DNA from: Propionigenium maris DSM 9537
GTDB lineage: Bacteria; Fusobacteriota; Fusobacteriia; Fusobacteriales; Fusobacteriaceae
Assembly: GCF_027925155.1 (NCBI RefSeq)
Contig: NZ_BSDY01000006.1
Span: 1-64,000, forward strand
Direction: 5' to 3'
Length of the DNA stretch: 64,000 bases
Within the stretch, counting starts at the first letter, position 1. Every line of letters begins with the position of its first letter. Both the position numbers and the translations under genes were made by a program. This document shows, piece after piece, positions 18,221 through 27,514 of this stretch. The notes beneath the pieces are model-generated. The model was not told where the DNA came from and did no database searches. It saw only the letters and a list, made by a program, of their open reading frames with translations.

Positions 18221-19981
18221 ATGGCTATTAGTAAGGAAAGATTTAGAGAAGCCCTGGATATGTTTTACTCCAGGGAGACTTTGTTTAAACTATATAATAG
18301 ATATTTTTTAGACTGGATTGCAGAGGGTTATATAGGGAGTAATCTCGGGTTGTTTGAGGTTTCCCTAATATCTGAAAACTCAAATAAACAAACATTTTTA
18401 GATCTGATGGAGCAGATGTTTTCCAAGGAGGAGGTCTTCAATACTATATTTGAAACTCTTCCAGAGGAGGTAAGAAAGATCTTTGTTCACCTGGCCTGGG
18501 ATGGAAGATACAACATTACAGACAGGGAGGAGTATCTCTCCAAGGAGGAGGGATACAACGTTTACAGGGGACTAAAGGATGAATATCTCTTCTTTAAGCT
18601 GGGAGAAAACGGGAAGAAGGAGGGGTACCTTCACCTGCACAATGATATAGTAAGGATGCTGAGAAAGCTTCTTCCTAAACCTAAGGAGTACTATATAAAT
18701 GTCAACAGGGGGAAGAGCTACGCCTACAGCAAGAACAATGAAAGGGAGGTAGTGGAGAAGTTTCCTCTCTACTACAACTTTTACAGTCAGGGGAACCTTT
18801 CTCTCTCCTCCAGTAATAAGATACTGAAGGAATCCAAGAGAAATATGTATAAGTACTGTAGTATAGATGAGTATTATAAGGACAGCAAGGACCTGGATTA
18901 CCTGAAGACAGAGACCCTGGGACTCTTCTTCTTCCTAATAAAGGAGGAGTATCTGATTCCAGAAACCTTTAGACTGGATAACTATAAAGATACAGTAAAT
19001 AAGCTTCTTAGCGGGGAGCTTATAAAGGATGACGGCTACCACTATACAAGCCTATATCTGAACTACCTAAAGGGCCTGAGAAATATTTGGAAGAATGGTG
19101 AAAACATAAAGAGGTGTCTTGAGAGTATAAGAAGGGTACTTATGGAACTCCCCGATGAGGGAATGGTAGGTGTTGACAATATAATCAAGTATCTTGTATA
19201 CAGGGATGAATTTTTGGAGATAATAAACCCTCAGGATGTATATGACTATATCTATATCAATGAGGCTAACTATGGAAGAACCAGGATTGGAAACTACGAC
19301 TCCTACTATGGATATATAACGGAGCCCTTTGTAAAGTCTATCCTCTTCCTTCTGGGAACTCTTGGAGTGATAGAGGTTTACTACGATACTCCTTGTGCCA
19401 GTGAGGGTTTATATCTTAAAAACGGATACCTGAGTAAGTATGACGGACTGAAGTATGTAGCTCTTACAGATCTGGGAAAGTATGTATTAGGGAAAGTGGA
19501 TACCTATGATTTCGGAGATGACAAGGAGGAAGCTGAGATATACCTGGATGAGGACAGACCGATCCTGAGTATAATAGGGGAAGCCCCTATAAAGTCCATG
19601 CTTCTTGAAAGGATGGCTACTAGAATAGGTCCAAACAAGTTTAAGTTTACCAGGGAGGTATTCCTGAAGGATGTAGAGGAGCTGGAGAAGCTAGAGGAAA
19701 AGATCGCTGAGTTCAGGAAGATTGTCGGAACTTCTCTTCCAGAGTACTGGGAAGATTTCTTTAGGGAGCTTCAAAGCAAGGCTAAGGCAATAAGGAAGGT
19801 AGATGATATAGTTGTACTTCAGCTGAGTCACGACAGGGAGCTTATCAACATAATCGGAAAGAGCGAAGAACTCAAGGGTCTTATACTCAAGGCAGAAGGA
19901 TTCTATATCCTTGTGAGGGAAGAAAATAAGGAAAAGGTAGTGGATATCTTAAAGAAATATGGATATTTTATCTCACTATAG
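18221..19981 (+). CDS. Protein of unknown function downstream of SNF2 helicase
   Basis: 586 residues, not recognised. It is acidic to neutral, rich in Tyr, Lys and Glu, with no signal peptide, membrane segment or cysteine cluster. The C-terminal 150 residues (from about EVFLKDVEELEKLEEK) look like a mixed alpha/beta regulatory region with the phrase IVVLQLSHDRELINIIG. It starts at ATG after GATAGGAGAG and is in the same unit as the SNF2 helicase, ending in a terminator shared with trpA. I infer only that it works with the helicase. Confidence 0.75.
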   Translation: MAISKERFREALDMFYSRETLFKLYNRYFLDWIAEGYIGSNLGLFEVSLISENSNKQTFLDLMEQMFSKEEVFNTIFETLPEEVRKIFVHLAWDGRYNITDREEYLSKEEGYNVYRGLKDEYLFFKLGENGKKEGYLHLHNDIVRMLRKLLPKPKEYYINVNRGKSYAYSKNNEREVVEKFPLYYNFYSQGNLSLSSSNKILKESKRNMYKYCSIDEYYKDSKDLDYLKTETLGLFFFLIKEEYLIPETFRLDNYKDTVNKLLSGELIKDDGYHYTSLYLNYLKGLRNIWKNGENIKRCLESIRRVLMELPDEGMVGVDNIIKYLVYRDEFLEIINPQDVYDYIYINEANYGRTRIGNYDSYYGYITEPFVKSILFLLGTLGVIEVYYDTPCASEGLYLKNGYLSKYDGLKYVALTDLGKYVLGKVDTYDFGDDKEEAEIYLDEDRPILSIIGEAPIKSMLLERMATRIGPNKFKFTREVFLKDVEELEKLEEKIAEFRKIVGTSLPEYWEDFFRELQSKAKAIRKVDDIVVLQLSHDRELINIIGKSEELKGLILKAEGFYILVREENKEKVVDILKKYGYFISL

Positions 19982-19987
19982 ATAATC

Positions 19988-20016
19988 AAAAGGCAGCCTA
20001 ATGGCTGCCTTTTTTA
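19988..20016. terminator. Bidirectional terminator between SNF2 unit and trpA
   Basis: AAAAGGCAGCC, loop TAAT, GGCTGCCTTTTTT: an 11-bp stem with A and T tracts suited to stop transcription from both sides. Confidence 0.92.
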
Positions 20017-20041
20017 TGAGGTAAATAAGTTTATAGAACCT

Positions 20042-20815
20042 TTAACCTCTTCCTGTAAGTTCTCTGACAAAGGCCTCTACTCTCTCAGGATCTCCCATCT
20101 CCTCTTCTACCACCTTCACAATGGAACTTCCTACAATGGCAGCATCAGCATATTCATGGACCTCCTCCACCATCTCTCTGGTGGAAATTCCAAATCCCAC
20201 AGCCACAGGAAGGTCTGTGTGGGATTTGACCCTTTCAACAAGCTCCCTTGTCTTATCTGATATGGAGCTTCTGCTGCCAGTTACTCCAAAGGAGGAGATA
20301 CAGTACACAAAACCTGACCTGTCTCTGAGGATATCCTCTATTCTCTCCTGGGAGTTCAGTGCTACCAGGGGAATTAGAGGAATGATATCCTGAGGGAAGT
20401 CCTTACTCTCCTCCAGGGGAAGATCTGGCACGATGAGGGCATCGATCCCTACCTCTTTGCATCTCACAGCAAACTGATCAACTCCATAGGTATGGATGGT
20501 GTTGTAGTAGACCAGGAAAACAAGGGGAAGGTCGGTATTTCTTCTTATCCTAACCACTGAATCAAAGAGCTTTTTCATGGAAAAGCCTTCCTTTAGGGCT
20601 CTTCCAGCAGCCCTCTGAATAGTGGGACCATCAGCCAGGGGGTCGGAGTAGGGGATACCTATCTCCACAAGGTCTGCCCCTCCCTTCTCCATGGCATAGA
20701 CTATCTCCTCTGTATGGTTGAGGGTAGGGTCTCCTCCGGTGATATAACCTATAAATAGATTCTTCTTTCCCCCCAGTTTCTCCTCTATTCTGTCTCTCAT
20801 TCCTTCTGCCTTCAT
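20042..20815 (-). CDS. trpA: Tryptophan synthase alpha chain
   Basis: 257 residues. It cleaves indole-3-glycerol phosphate to indole, which passes to TrpB. The catalytic glutamate region LVEIGIPYSDPLADGPTIQ and the phosphate loop GFGISTREMV are present, as is GFVYCISSFGVTGSRSS. It is the last gene of the trpE-G-D-CF-B-A operon and begins directly at the trpB stop, with GGAGGTAG inside the trpB end serving as ribosome site. It ends before a strong bidirectional terminator. Confidence 0.96.
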   Translation of the reverse strand: MKAEGMRDRIEEKLGGKKNLFIGYITGGDPTLNHTEEIVYAMEKGGADLVEIGIPYSDPLADGPTIQRAAGRALKEGFSMKKLFDSVVRIRRNTDLPLVFLVYYNTIHTYGVDQFAVRCKEVGIDALIVPDLPLEESKDFPQDIIPLIPLVALNSQERIEDILRDRSGFVYCISSFGVTGSRSSISDKTRELVERVKSHTDLPVAVGFGISTREMVEEVHEYADAAIVGSSIVKVVEEEMGDPERVEAFVRELTGRG

Positions 20816-22003
20816 CTACCTCTCCTCCTTCTCCGATCTCTCCTCTAGATACTTTGCCACAGTATGTATATCTTTATCTCCCCTTCCAGAGAGGTTTACA
20901 ATTACAACCTCATCTTTCTTCATCTGGGAAGCTGTTTTAACTGCTTGGGCCACAGCATGGGCACTCTCCAGGGCAGGAATAATTCCCTCGGACCTTGAAA
21001 GAAGCTGAAATCCCTCCAGGGCCTCTATGTCGGTAATAGCAAGGTACTCTCCCCTCCTACTCTTATGAAGGTGGGCATGCTCCGGTCCTACTCCGGGATA
21101 GTCAAGTCCCGCGGAGATAGAGTGGGCAGGGGTTATATTCCCCATATCATCCTGGAGAAGATAGGTTCTCATACCGTGGATAACCCCTTCAACTCCCCTG
21201 GTTATAGTGGCAGCGTGCTTGTCTGTATCAACTCCCTCTCCAGCAGCCTCTACCCCTATGAGTTTGACCCCCTTATCTCCTACAAAGGGATAAAAGATTC
21301 CCATGGCATTGGACCCTCCTCCCACTGGAGCAATAACTGCGTTGGGGAGTTTTCCTTCCCTTTCCAGGATCTGCCTTCTGGCTTCCTCTCCGATAACCTT
21401 CTGAAAGTCTCTCACCATGGTCGGGTATGGGTGGGGACCTACAACGGAACCTATAACATAGAAGGTGTCCTCTACCCTGGCAACCCACTCTCTGATAGCC
21501 TCGTTAGTGGCATCCTTGAGGGTCGCGGTTCCCGAGGTGACCGGTGTAACCTTAGCTCCCAGGAGTTCCATCCTCACCACATTCATCCTCTGTCTTTGGG
21601 TATCCTCCTGACCCATGAATACCTCACACTCCATTCCCAAAAGGGCTGCTCCAGTAGCTGTAGCTACTCCATGCTGGCCGGCTCCCGTTTCAGCGATAAC
21701 CTTCTTCTTTCCCATCCTCTTAGCCAGAAGAAGCTGTCCCATAACATTGTTTATCTTGTGAGCTCCAGTGTGGTTTAGGTCCTCCCTCTTCAGATATATC
21801 TTTGCTCCCCCTAACCTCTCTGTGAGGGACTTAGCAAAGTAGAGGGGGGTCTCCCTTCCCACATACTCCTTCAGGTAGGAGCTCAGCTCCTCCTTAAACT
21901 CCTTATCATCCCTATACTTATTGTATGCATTCTCCAGTTCCCTCAATGGATTCATAAGGGTCTCGGGCACAAACTGCCCTCCAAAATCACCAAACTTAGC
22001 CAT
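20816..22003 (-). CDS. trpB: Tryptophan synthase beta chain
   Basis: 395 residues, standard length. It condenses indole with serine using PLP. The PLP lysine motif [15 protein letters not shown], the [14 protein letters not shown] loop and the phosphate cup [11 protein letters not shown] are intact, and [12 protein letters not shown] opens the protein as in other TrpB. It overlaps the trpCF stop by eight bases, so coupling is likely. The TrpB1 type, rather than TrpB2, is indicated by length and N-terminus. Confidence 0.97.
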   Translation of the reverse strand: MAKFGDFGGQFVPETLMNPLRELENAYNKYRDDKEFKEELSSYLKEYVGRETPLYFAKSLTERLGGAKIYLKREDLNHTGAHKINNVMGQLLLAKRMGKKKVIAETGAGQHGVATATGAALLGMECEVFMGQEDTQRQRMNVVRMELLGAKVTPVTSGTATLKDATNEAIREWVARVEDTFYVIGSVVGPHPYPTMVRDFQKVIGEEARRQILEREGKLPNAVIAPVGGGSNAMGIFYPFVGDKGVKLIGVEAAGEGVDTDKHAATITRGVEGVIHGMRTYLLQDDMGNITPAHSISAGLDYPGVGPEHAHLHKSRRGEYLAITDIEALEGFQLLSRSEGIIPALESAHAVAQAVKTASQMKKDEVVIVNLSGRGDKDIHTVAKYLEERSEKEER

Positions 22004-23363
22004 ATTTCCTAACCTCCTCTATAAACCTTAAAATTTTTGAATAATCCTTTCCCTCACTTCCCTCTACCCCGGAACTGACATCTACAATGGAGGGTCTTAC
22101 CTTTTTGACAGCCTCTCCTACATTGTAGGGAGCCAGCCCTCCGGCCAGAATAATATTCCCGTGGACATCTTTAATCCTCTCCCAGTGAAATGTCTTCCCT
22201 CCCCCAGGAGTGATGGAATCAAAGAGAAGATAGTCTGCAACCTGGGAGTAGTTTTCGATAATATAGTCGGAGATGGTCTCCCCAGGAAGAGCCTTCCATA
22301 CCTTAAACTCCCTCACTTCCCTCAGTCTTCTGCAGAGATCTGTATCCTCCCTTCCGTGAAGTTGAACCACATCCAGCTTGCAGTATCTTGCAGTGTTTAA
22401 AATCTCCTCATATTCCTCATCTACAAAGACTCCCACGGTCTTTATACTGGGGTGCAGCCTCTCTCTTAGCTCCTTGGATGTCTCCCTGTCCACCTGCCTC
22501 TTAGAAGGGGCAAAGACCAAACCAGTATAGTGGGGCTTGCATCTGTTGAGGATCTCCACCTCCTGAGGGGTCTTGATACCACAGATCTTTACTTTTGTAG
22601 TTACTCCCCTTAGTTCCCTGGCAGTACCTACCAGGTCCCTGCTCCTCATGAGGGTCTCCCCCACAAGGATGGCATCTATCCCTGCTTCCTCAAGGAGTGC
22701 CACATGGGATCTGCTTTTAATTCCGCTTTCAGCAACAACAACTACCTCTTCTGGAATATTCCTTCTAAGCTCGATACTCCTCCTTATATCCACTGTAAAG
22801 TTCGAGAGGTCTCTGTTATTAATACCTACTATCATTGCCCCTGCCTCCAGGGCTTTTTTGACCTCCCCCTCTGTATGGGTTTCCACAAGGGGCTCCATCC
22901 CCAGGGATCTGGCACAGGTCAGCAGTTCCTTTAGCAGCTCCTCCTCCAGTATCCTTACAATGAGAAGGATGGAGGAAGCTCCGTTGGCCCTGGCCAGGTA
23001 GATCTGCTCCCTTGTGAAGATGAAATCCTTACACAGGAGGGGTGTATCTATCTCCTGGGCTATATCTTTCAGATACTTCATGCTCCCCTTGAAGTGCTCC
23101 TCCTCGGTAAGAATGGAAACAGCCTCTACAGCTCCCTCATACTCTCTGGCAAGCTCCACATGGGGAAAATCTTCCCTGATGACTCCCTTGGAGGGGGAAG
23201 CCCTCTTTATCTCCCCTATAATGGATATCCCCTCCCTCCTAAGGACAGAGTAGAAATCCTTTGGTGGAAGAGCTGTTTCACACCTCCTTTTTAAATCATC
23301 TATATTCAGCTGAAGCTCCTCCAGACTCTTCCTTTTATCCTCTATAATTCTTTTAAGTATCAT
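21996..23363 (-). CDS. trpCF: Fused indole-3-glycerol phosphate synthase / phosphoribosylanthranilate isomerase
   Basis: 455 residues carrying two TIM barrels in one chain. Residues 1-255 are IGPS ([54 protein letters not shown]). Residues about 256-455 are PRAI ([48 protein letters not shown]). Fusion of these two steps is well known from enterobacteria; the order C-F is the same here. It overlaps trpD by four bases (ATGA-type). Both active sites look complete. Confidence 0.95.
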   Translation of the reverse strand: MILKRIIEDKRKSLEELQLNIDDLKRRCETALPPKDFYSVLRREGISIIGEIKRASPSKGVIREDFPHVELAREYEGAVEAVSILTEEEHFKGSMKYLKDIAQEIDTPLLCKDFIFTREQIYLARANGASSILLIVRILEEELLKELLTCARSLGMEPLVETHTEGEVKKALEAGAMIVGINNRDLSNFTVDIRRSIELRRNIPEEVVVVAESGIKSRSHVALLEEAGIDAILVGETLMRSRDLVGTARELRGVTTKVKICGIKTPQEVEILNRCKPHYTGLVFAPSKRQVDRETSKELRERLHPSIKTVGVFVDEEYEEILNTARYCKLDVVQLHGREDTDLCRRLREVREFKVWKALPGETISDYIIENYSQVADYLLFDSITPGGGKTFHWERIKDVHGNIILAGGLAPYNVGEAVKKVRPSIVDVSSGVEGSEGKDYSKILRFIEEVRKYG

Positions 23364-24367
23364 CTCACAGCCTCCACATACTCCTGTAGTTTTGAATAAG
23401 CCCTTCCCGATGCGATGGTTTCCCTTGCAAGGACCACTCCCTCTATAAGGGTTTCTGCCCTTCCAGTCAGGTAGAGGGCAGCGGCACTATTTATAATCAG
23501 GGCATCCCTTTTAGCCCCTGTATCTCTCCCTGCAAGGACCTCCTTGATAAGCTTGGCATTTTCTTTGGGACCTCCTCCCTGGATTTCCTCCAGCCTCCCC
23601 ATTTTTAATCCAAGTTCCTCAGGATGGATGTTATACCTTCTCACCTTACTACCAGAGATCTCGATAACCTTTGTAGTTCCACAGATGGATATCTCGTCTG
23701 CTCCGTCCTCCACTCCGTGTACCACCATCCCCCTTTTAATTCCAAGGCCTCTGAGGATAGAGACCATACCCTCCATGAGTTCCTCAGAGTAAACTCCCAG
23801 AAGGATATAGTCTGGAGAGGAGGGGTTGGCAAGGGGTCCCATTAGATTAAAGATACTCCTAACTCCCAGCTCCCTTCTCACTCCTCCTACGGCTTTTAGG
23901 GCCGGATGGTAGTGGGGAGCGTAGAGGAATGTCATTCCAGTATCCTTGTAGACTCTTTCAGTTTTATCCTTTAGATTGTTCAGATCGATTCCCAGGGCTT
24001 CCAGGAGGTCGGAGCTTCCAGAGCTGCTGGATACAGACCTGTTCCCGTGCTTTAGCACCCTGGCTCCTGCAGCGGCAGCTATAAAAGCTGAAGCTGTGGA
24101 GATGTTTATGGTGTTCAGACCATCTCCCCCAGTCCCTACGATGTCTATGGCCCCTCTACCCTCTGGAGAGATCTCTGCAATCTCCCTGAGATACCTCACC
24201 CCTTCCTCTATCTCCCTGGGAGATTCTCCTCTCACTGAAAGGGCAGTGAGGATGGCCCCCGTCTGTATATCTGTGTATTTGTCATTTAGAAGTCCCTCGA
24301 GGAGTTCTCTGACCTCTCCCCCCTCGAGCACCTCACCCCTCATAACCTTTCTATATATCATATTCAT
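23360..24367 (-). CDS. trpD: Anthranilate phosphoribosyltransferase
   Basis: 335 residues. It transfers the phosphoribosyl group of PRPP to anthranilate. The PRPP motif DIVGTGGDGLNTINISTASA and the following KHGNRSVSSSSGSSDLLEALG are intact. It is not fused to the glutaminase, unlike in enterobacteria; trpG is a separate overlapping gene upstream (overlap about 17 bases). The start is an ATG at MNMIYRKVMRGE. Confidence 0.95.
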   Translation of the reverse strand: MNMIYRKVMRGEVLEGGEVRELLEGLLNDKYTDIQTGAILTALSVRGESPREIEEGVRYLREIAEISPEGRGAIDIVGTGGDGLNTINISTASAFIAAAAGARVLKHGNRSVSSSSGSSDLLEALGIDLNNLKDKTERVYKDTGMTFLYAPHYHPALKAVGGVRRELGVRSIFNLMGPLANPSSPDYILLGVYSEELMEGMVSILRGLGIKRGMVVHGVEDGADEISICGTTKVIEISGSKVRRYNIHPEELGLKMGRLEEIQGGGPKENAKLIKEVLAGRDTGAKRDALIINSAAALYLTGRAETLIEGVVLARETIASGRAYSKLQEYVEAVR

Positions 24368-24932
24368 CGACCTCCCTAAAGAAATTGTCTATCATTCTAT
24401 CTCCCTCTGGTGTGAAGAGGGATTCTGGATGAAACTGCAATCCAAATATTGGATGGTCCCTGTGTCTCAGGGCCATTATCTCCCCCTCTAAAGTCTCAGC
24501 TGTAATGATGAGCTCCTCTGGAAGGGTATCCCTTCTTACAATTAGGGAGTGGTATCTGGCCACCTGGGTATTTTGAGTTACTCCCCTGAAGAGCCCTCTT
24601 TCAGAGTGGACGATTTCAGAGGTCTTTCCATGGACAGTTTCTCCTGCTCTTACAACCTCTCCTCCAAAGACCTCTCCTATGGACTGGTGCCCCAGGCACA
24701 CCCCCAGGATGGGAAGCCTTCCCTGGAACCTCTCTATTGCTTCCAGGCATATTCCCGCATCTCTTGGAGCCTTAGGGCCGGGCGAGATCACAAGGGCTTC
24801 TGGGTTCATCTTCTCTATCTCCTCTACACTCACTTTATCGTTTCTCACTACCACAATCTCCCTTCCCTCCCTGTTTAACAGGTGGAAGAGGTTATATGTA
24901 AAGGAGTCATAGTTATCTATAAGCACTATCAT
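24351..24932 (-). CDS. trpG: Anthranilate synthase glutaminase component
   Basis: 193 residues from the ATG that overlaps the trpE stop by one base (TAATG). I prefer it to an upstream in-frame start because MIVLIDNYDSFTYNLFHLL is the conserved TrpG beginning. It is a class I glutamine amidotransferase: the nucleophile region is LGVCLGHQSIGEVFGG and the catalytic His-Glu pair is in LQFHPESL. It provides ammonia to TrpE for anthranilate synthesis. Confidence 0.95.
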   Translation of the reverse strand: MIVLIDNYDSFTYNLFHLLNREGREIVVVRNDKVSVEEIEKMNPEALVISPGPKAPRDAGICLEAIERFQGRLPILGVCLGHQSIGEVFGGEVVRAGETVHGKTSEIVHSERGLFRGVTQNTQVARYHSLIVRRDTLPEELIITAETLEGEIMALRHRDHPIFGLQFHPESLFTPEGDRMIDNFFREVDEYDI

Positions 24933-26245
24933 TACTCCACCTCCGAAAATACTTTTTTTATGGAGAGTCCCTTGTTGAGGCACTCCCTGTACTCCGACTC
25001 AGGTACAGAATCAGCTACGATCCCCGCACCGGCCTGGTAGGTATACCTTCCCTCCCTGTGGAGGGCTGTCCTTATGGCTATGCAGGTGTCCATCTCCCCG
25101 TGATAGTTTATATATCCCACGGCTCCCCCATAGAATCCCCTTCTACTATCCTCCAGCTCCTCGATGATCTCCATGGCTCTTATCTTAGGTGCACCAGAGA
25201 GGGTACCTGCAGGAAGAGCTGAGGTGAGAACCGAGTAGGCATCCTCTTCAGGGGAGCACTCCCCCTCCACCAGGCTCACAAGGTGCATAACATGGGAGAA
25301 CCTCTTAACGGCCATAAGCTCTGTGACCTCTACACTTCCGGTAACTGAAACCCTGCCCACATCATTTCTTGCAAGATCCACAAGCATCCTGTGCTCAGCC
25401 CTCTCCTTCTCGTCTGCCAGAAGTTCCCTGGCAAGTTTCTCATCCTCTTCGGGGGTCTCTCCCCTTCTTCTGGTTCCTGCAATGGGAACTGTTTTGATTT
25501 TGCCCCCATCAAGGCTTATCATCCTTTCAGGGGAGCTCCCTATAATCTGATGACCTCCAAAGTCCAGGAAGAACATATAGGGGGAGGGGTTTACAGCTTT
25601 TAACCTTCTGTAGAAATCAAAGGGAGCCATGCTACTCTCCTGGGTGAACCTCTGGGAGATGACCACCTGGAAGATATCCCCTGCCTTGATATATTCCTTG
25701 GCCCTGTGGACATTTTCAATAAACTTCTCTCTGGAAGGAGTTGCTGTATACCCTCCATTTACTACCTCTTCCTCTACCAGCACATATTCCTCAGCTAACT
25801 TCTCTAGCATTGTGTCAAAGGTCTCAAAGGCCTCCTTCTGGCTGGAAGCAACTACAGTGAGGTAGACCTCTCCTGTGTTGTGATCGTAGACCATTCCCCT
25901 CTCTGTGAGGAGCATAGTGGTGTCATCTATTCCCAGCTCGCTGACATTTTCCTCAGGGAGTTTCTCATAGTCTCTAATGGTGTCGTAGGCGATACTTCCG
26001 TAGGCTCCCCCTACATAGGGTCTTCTCTTCCCTTTGACTACATCCTTAGCCAAGGCTTCCCTGACCCTTTCAATGACTCCTCTGTTTCCGGAGATACTGT
26101 CATAGGGATCGCAGCAGATAAATGTATACCCTGTATCTGCCTCAGTTGTTTCAAAGAGGACTCCCTTTTCTCCTCTGGTGAGCCTCAGATAGGCCTCCTC
26201 AGCTTTTAACTGTGTATTGATATCTCTATAAAAAACGTTCTTCAT
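24932..26245 (-). CDS. trpE: Anthranilate synthase component I
   Basis: 437 residues, slightly short for the family because the N-terminal part is compact. It converts chorismate to anthranilate with TrpG. The chorismate-binding core is intact: IGSSPERMISLDGGKIKTVP, IAGTRRRGETPEEDE, LVDLARNDVGRVS, LPAGTLSGAPKIRAMEII and YINYHGEMDTCIAIRT. The LLES-type tryptophan feedback element is not obvious at the N-terminus, so feedback control cannot be judged by eye. It starts at ATG 26243-26245 behind GGGGGAAGG and is preceded by the attenuator leader. Confidence 0.95.
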   Translation of the reverse strand: MKNVFYRDINTQLKAEEAYLRLTRGEKGVLFETTEADTGYTFICCDPYDSISGNRGVIERVREALAKDVVKGKRRPYVGGAYGSIAYDTIRDYEKLPEENVSELGIDDTTMLLTERGMVYDHNTGEVYLTVVASSQKEAFETFDTMLEKLAEEYVLVEEEVVNGGYTATPSREKFIENVHRAKEYIKAGDIFQVVISQRFTQESSMAPFDFYRRLKAVNPSPYMFFLDFGGHQIIGSSPERMISLDGGKIKTVPIAGTRRRGETPEEDEKLARELLADEKERAEHRMLVDLARNDVGRVSVTGSVEVTELMAVKRFSHVMHLVSLVEGECSPEEDAYSVLTSALPAGTLSGAPKIRAMEIIEELEDSRRGFYGGAVGYINYHGEMDTCIAIRTALHREGRYTYQAGAGIVADSVPESEYRECLNKGLSIKKVFSEVE

Positions 26246-26265
26246 ACCTTCCCCCTTTTAAATAA

Positions 26266-26294
26266 AAAGGGAACCCAAAAGATACGGGTTCCCA
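26266..26294 (-). terminator. Second terminator-like hairpin in the trp leader
   Basis: On the minus strand GGGAACCC, a 9-base loop and GGGTTCCC are followed by a T tract. It lies between the attenuator and the trpE ribosome site. It could be a second termination step or an mRNA-processing hairpin. Confidence 0.75.
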
Positions 26295-26320
26295 CAATAA
26301 CTCTAAAATAAAATCTAAAT

Positions 26321-26349
26321 AAAAAAGTCTGCTCTAAAAGAACAGACTG
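26321..26349 (-). terminator. trp attenuator terminator (regions 3 and 4)
   Basis: Minus strand: AGTCTGTTCT, loop TTTT, AGAGCAGACT, then T6: a 10-bp stem. The 3' arm contains AGAGCAG (26329-26335), which is complementary to CTGCTCT in the leader peptide gene (26396-26402), so an alternative, antiterminating pairing is available. Confidence 0.88.
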
Positions 26350-26388
26350 CTAAAACTACAATTTTAATAGTTAGATAAAAATATGCAC

Positions 26389-26478
26389 TTAAAGAAGAGC
26401 AGCCGGACCTGATCTGAGATGGCTATTTAATTTGGTTGATTTACTCTTCTTCCACCACCAAGCTGTTCTCATCATCAT
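26389..26478 (-). CDS. trpL: trp operon leader peptide with WWW
   Basis: A 29-residue peptide beginning MMMRTAWWWKK and ending PAALL, with a strong GGGAGGAG ribosome site. Three consecutive Trp codons occupy 26452-26460. Directly after them AAGAAGAG (26444-26451, region 1) is complementary to CTCTTCTT (26392-26399, region 2) at the end of the same ORF. Region 2 can instead pair with the terminator 3' arm. This is the layout of ribosome-mediated attenuation: stalling at Trp codons masks region 1 and frees region 2 to block the terminator. The position between promoter and attenuator, ahead of trpE, fits fully. Confidence 0.9.
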   Translation of the reverse strand: MMMRTAWWWKKSKSTKLNSHLRSGPAALL

Positions 26479-26511
26479 GGCTTTCTCCTCCCTTAAAAAA
26501 TTATTACGGTA

Positions 26512-26541
26512 ATACTACCAAAGAGGTGGTACAGGTGTCAA
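26512..26541 (-). promoter_or_regulatory. trp operon promoter
   Basis: On the minus strand TTGACA (26536-26541), an 18-base spacer and TAGTAT (26512-26517). The spacer and -10 include the small inverted repeats TACC...GGTA and GGTAgtatTACC, possibly an operator. Confidence 0.75.
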
Positions 26542-26767
26542 CATAAAAAATATAAAATTACACTACAAATTCAACTTTTTATTCCAGGAGAGTAAGTCTT
26601 TTGTCTTTAAAATTTGGTATTTTAATCCTGGAAAGAGGAGAGAGATTAGAGAAATAACATAGCTTAAAAAAAACACAGGACAAATGTAGAGGGAGGGGAA
26701 AAAAGAGGATGTGGAGAAAAAAATAGATATAACTATAACAGGAGTAAAAAAATAACAGGAGGTTTCT

Positions 26768-27325
26768 ATGAAGAGATTAATTATAAGTTTCTTTTTAATT
26801 TTTACAGTGGGGCTCATGGGAGCATCGGTTCTTCCTCAGAATACAGATCTCCTTGTGAAGCTGGACACTACCCTGGATTCAAACTCAGCCTATAACGGCC
26901 AGATATTTACAGGGACCCTTCAGGGGGGGATAACCCTTGAGGACGGGAAAGTAATTCCAGTGGGAACAAAGGTATTTGGAAGGATAATAGACGCCAAGTC
27001 GGCGGGAAATATTTCAGGGAGCTCCAAGCTGGCCTTGACTATTACAGAGATTCAGGTGGACGGATTTAACTATGGGATAAATACCACAGCCATAGGTTTT
27101 GAGGGGGCCAACCAGGCAGCAAGTACAGTGAAAACAGCGGGAAAAACAGCGGCAGTGGGAGGCCTTTTAAGTAAAGCCACAGGGTCCAGCGGTTCCAAGG
27201 GACTGAAGGTAGGAGGAGCTGTGGGAGCAGGTATGGGAGCCCTTACCAATACAGGGGCCATAGCCATAAGAGCGGGGGAGATCCTGCAGTTTAGAACAAC
27301 CACATCGGTAGTTGTAGGAAAGTAG
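26768..27325 (+). CDS. Exported glycine-rich protein of unknown function
   Basis: 185 residues with a signal peptide (1-19, MKRLIISFFLIFTVGLMGA). The mature part begins with a beta-rich domain (LVKLDTTLDSNSAYNGQIFT, then GKVIPVGTKVFGRIIDA and LALTITEIQVDG) and continues with a glycine/alanine-rich hydrophobic stretch (about 120-160, resembling a glycine zipper) before a final strand. It resembles a widespread but uncharacterised class of envelope proteins with an IPxGTxVxGxI motif. It has AACAGGAGG before the ATG. The mobile element begins only 16 bases after its stop codon. Confidence 0.8.
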   Translation: MKRLIISFFLIFTVGLMGASVLPQNTDLLVKLDTTLDSNSAYNGQIFTGTLQGGITLEDGKVIPVGTKVFGRIIDAKSAGNISGSSKLALTITEIQVDGFNYGINTTAIGFEGANQAASTVKTAGKTAAVGGLLSKATGSSGSKGLKVGGAVGAGMGALTNTGAIAIRAGEILQFRTTTSVVVGK

Positions 27326-27340
27326 GAGATAGAGGGATAA

Positions 27341-27378
27341 AAAAGACGGCTTGAGTATTGTGTGGTAAATTTGTCTCA
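27341..27378 (+). repeat. Left terminal inverted repeat
   Basis: Begins AAAAGACGGCT and ends TGTCTCA. It matches the reverse complement of 39432-39469 at 28 of 38 positions without a gap. Confidence 0.6.
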
Positions 27379-27486
27379 AAGGGTGTTAAAAGCCCTTTGG
27401 GGCATTTTTTTATGCCTGAAATTTTCCCCTAAGGATATAAAAGTTTGATATGAGGTGGGCTGATCACTCACCTTTGAACTTTTTAT

Positions 27487-27504
27487 AAAATTAGGGATTA
27501 CTTA
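27487..27504 (+). promoter_or_regulatory. Putative operator in the rep leader
   Basis: AAATTAGGGATTACTTA (27488-27504), directly upstream of the rep ribosome site, recurs with one change at 30796-30812 before the putative ssDNA-binding protein gene. A hairpin AGGTGggctgatcactCACCT lies just upstream (about 27455-27475). Shared leader motifs suggest one regulator acting on both messages. Confidence 0.5.
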
Positions 27505-27514
27505 GGAGGAGACA

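Noticed and set aside
21065-21778. 237-codon ORF on the plus strand opposite trpB
   Set aside because: Shadow of a conserved trp gene; Ser/Tyr-rich product without any recognisable domain.
26246-26545. T-box or TRAP-type control of trp
   Set aside because: No T-box bulge sequence (TGGNACCGCG) and no series of GAG/UAG triplets; the WWW leader peptide with alternative stems explains the region better.
27326-27340. Target-site duplication flanking the element
   Set aside because: Left flank AGGGATAA and right flank CTTATTAA do not match as direct repeats in any near offset.
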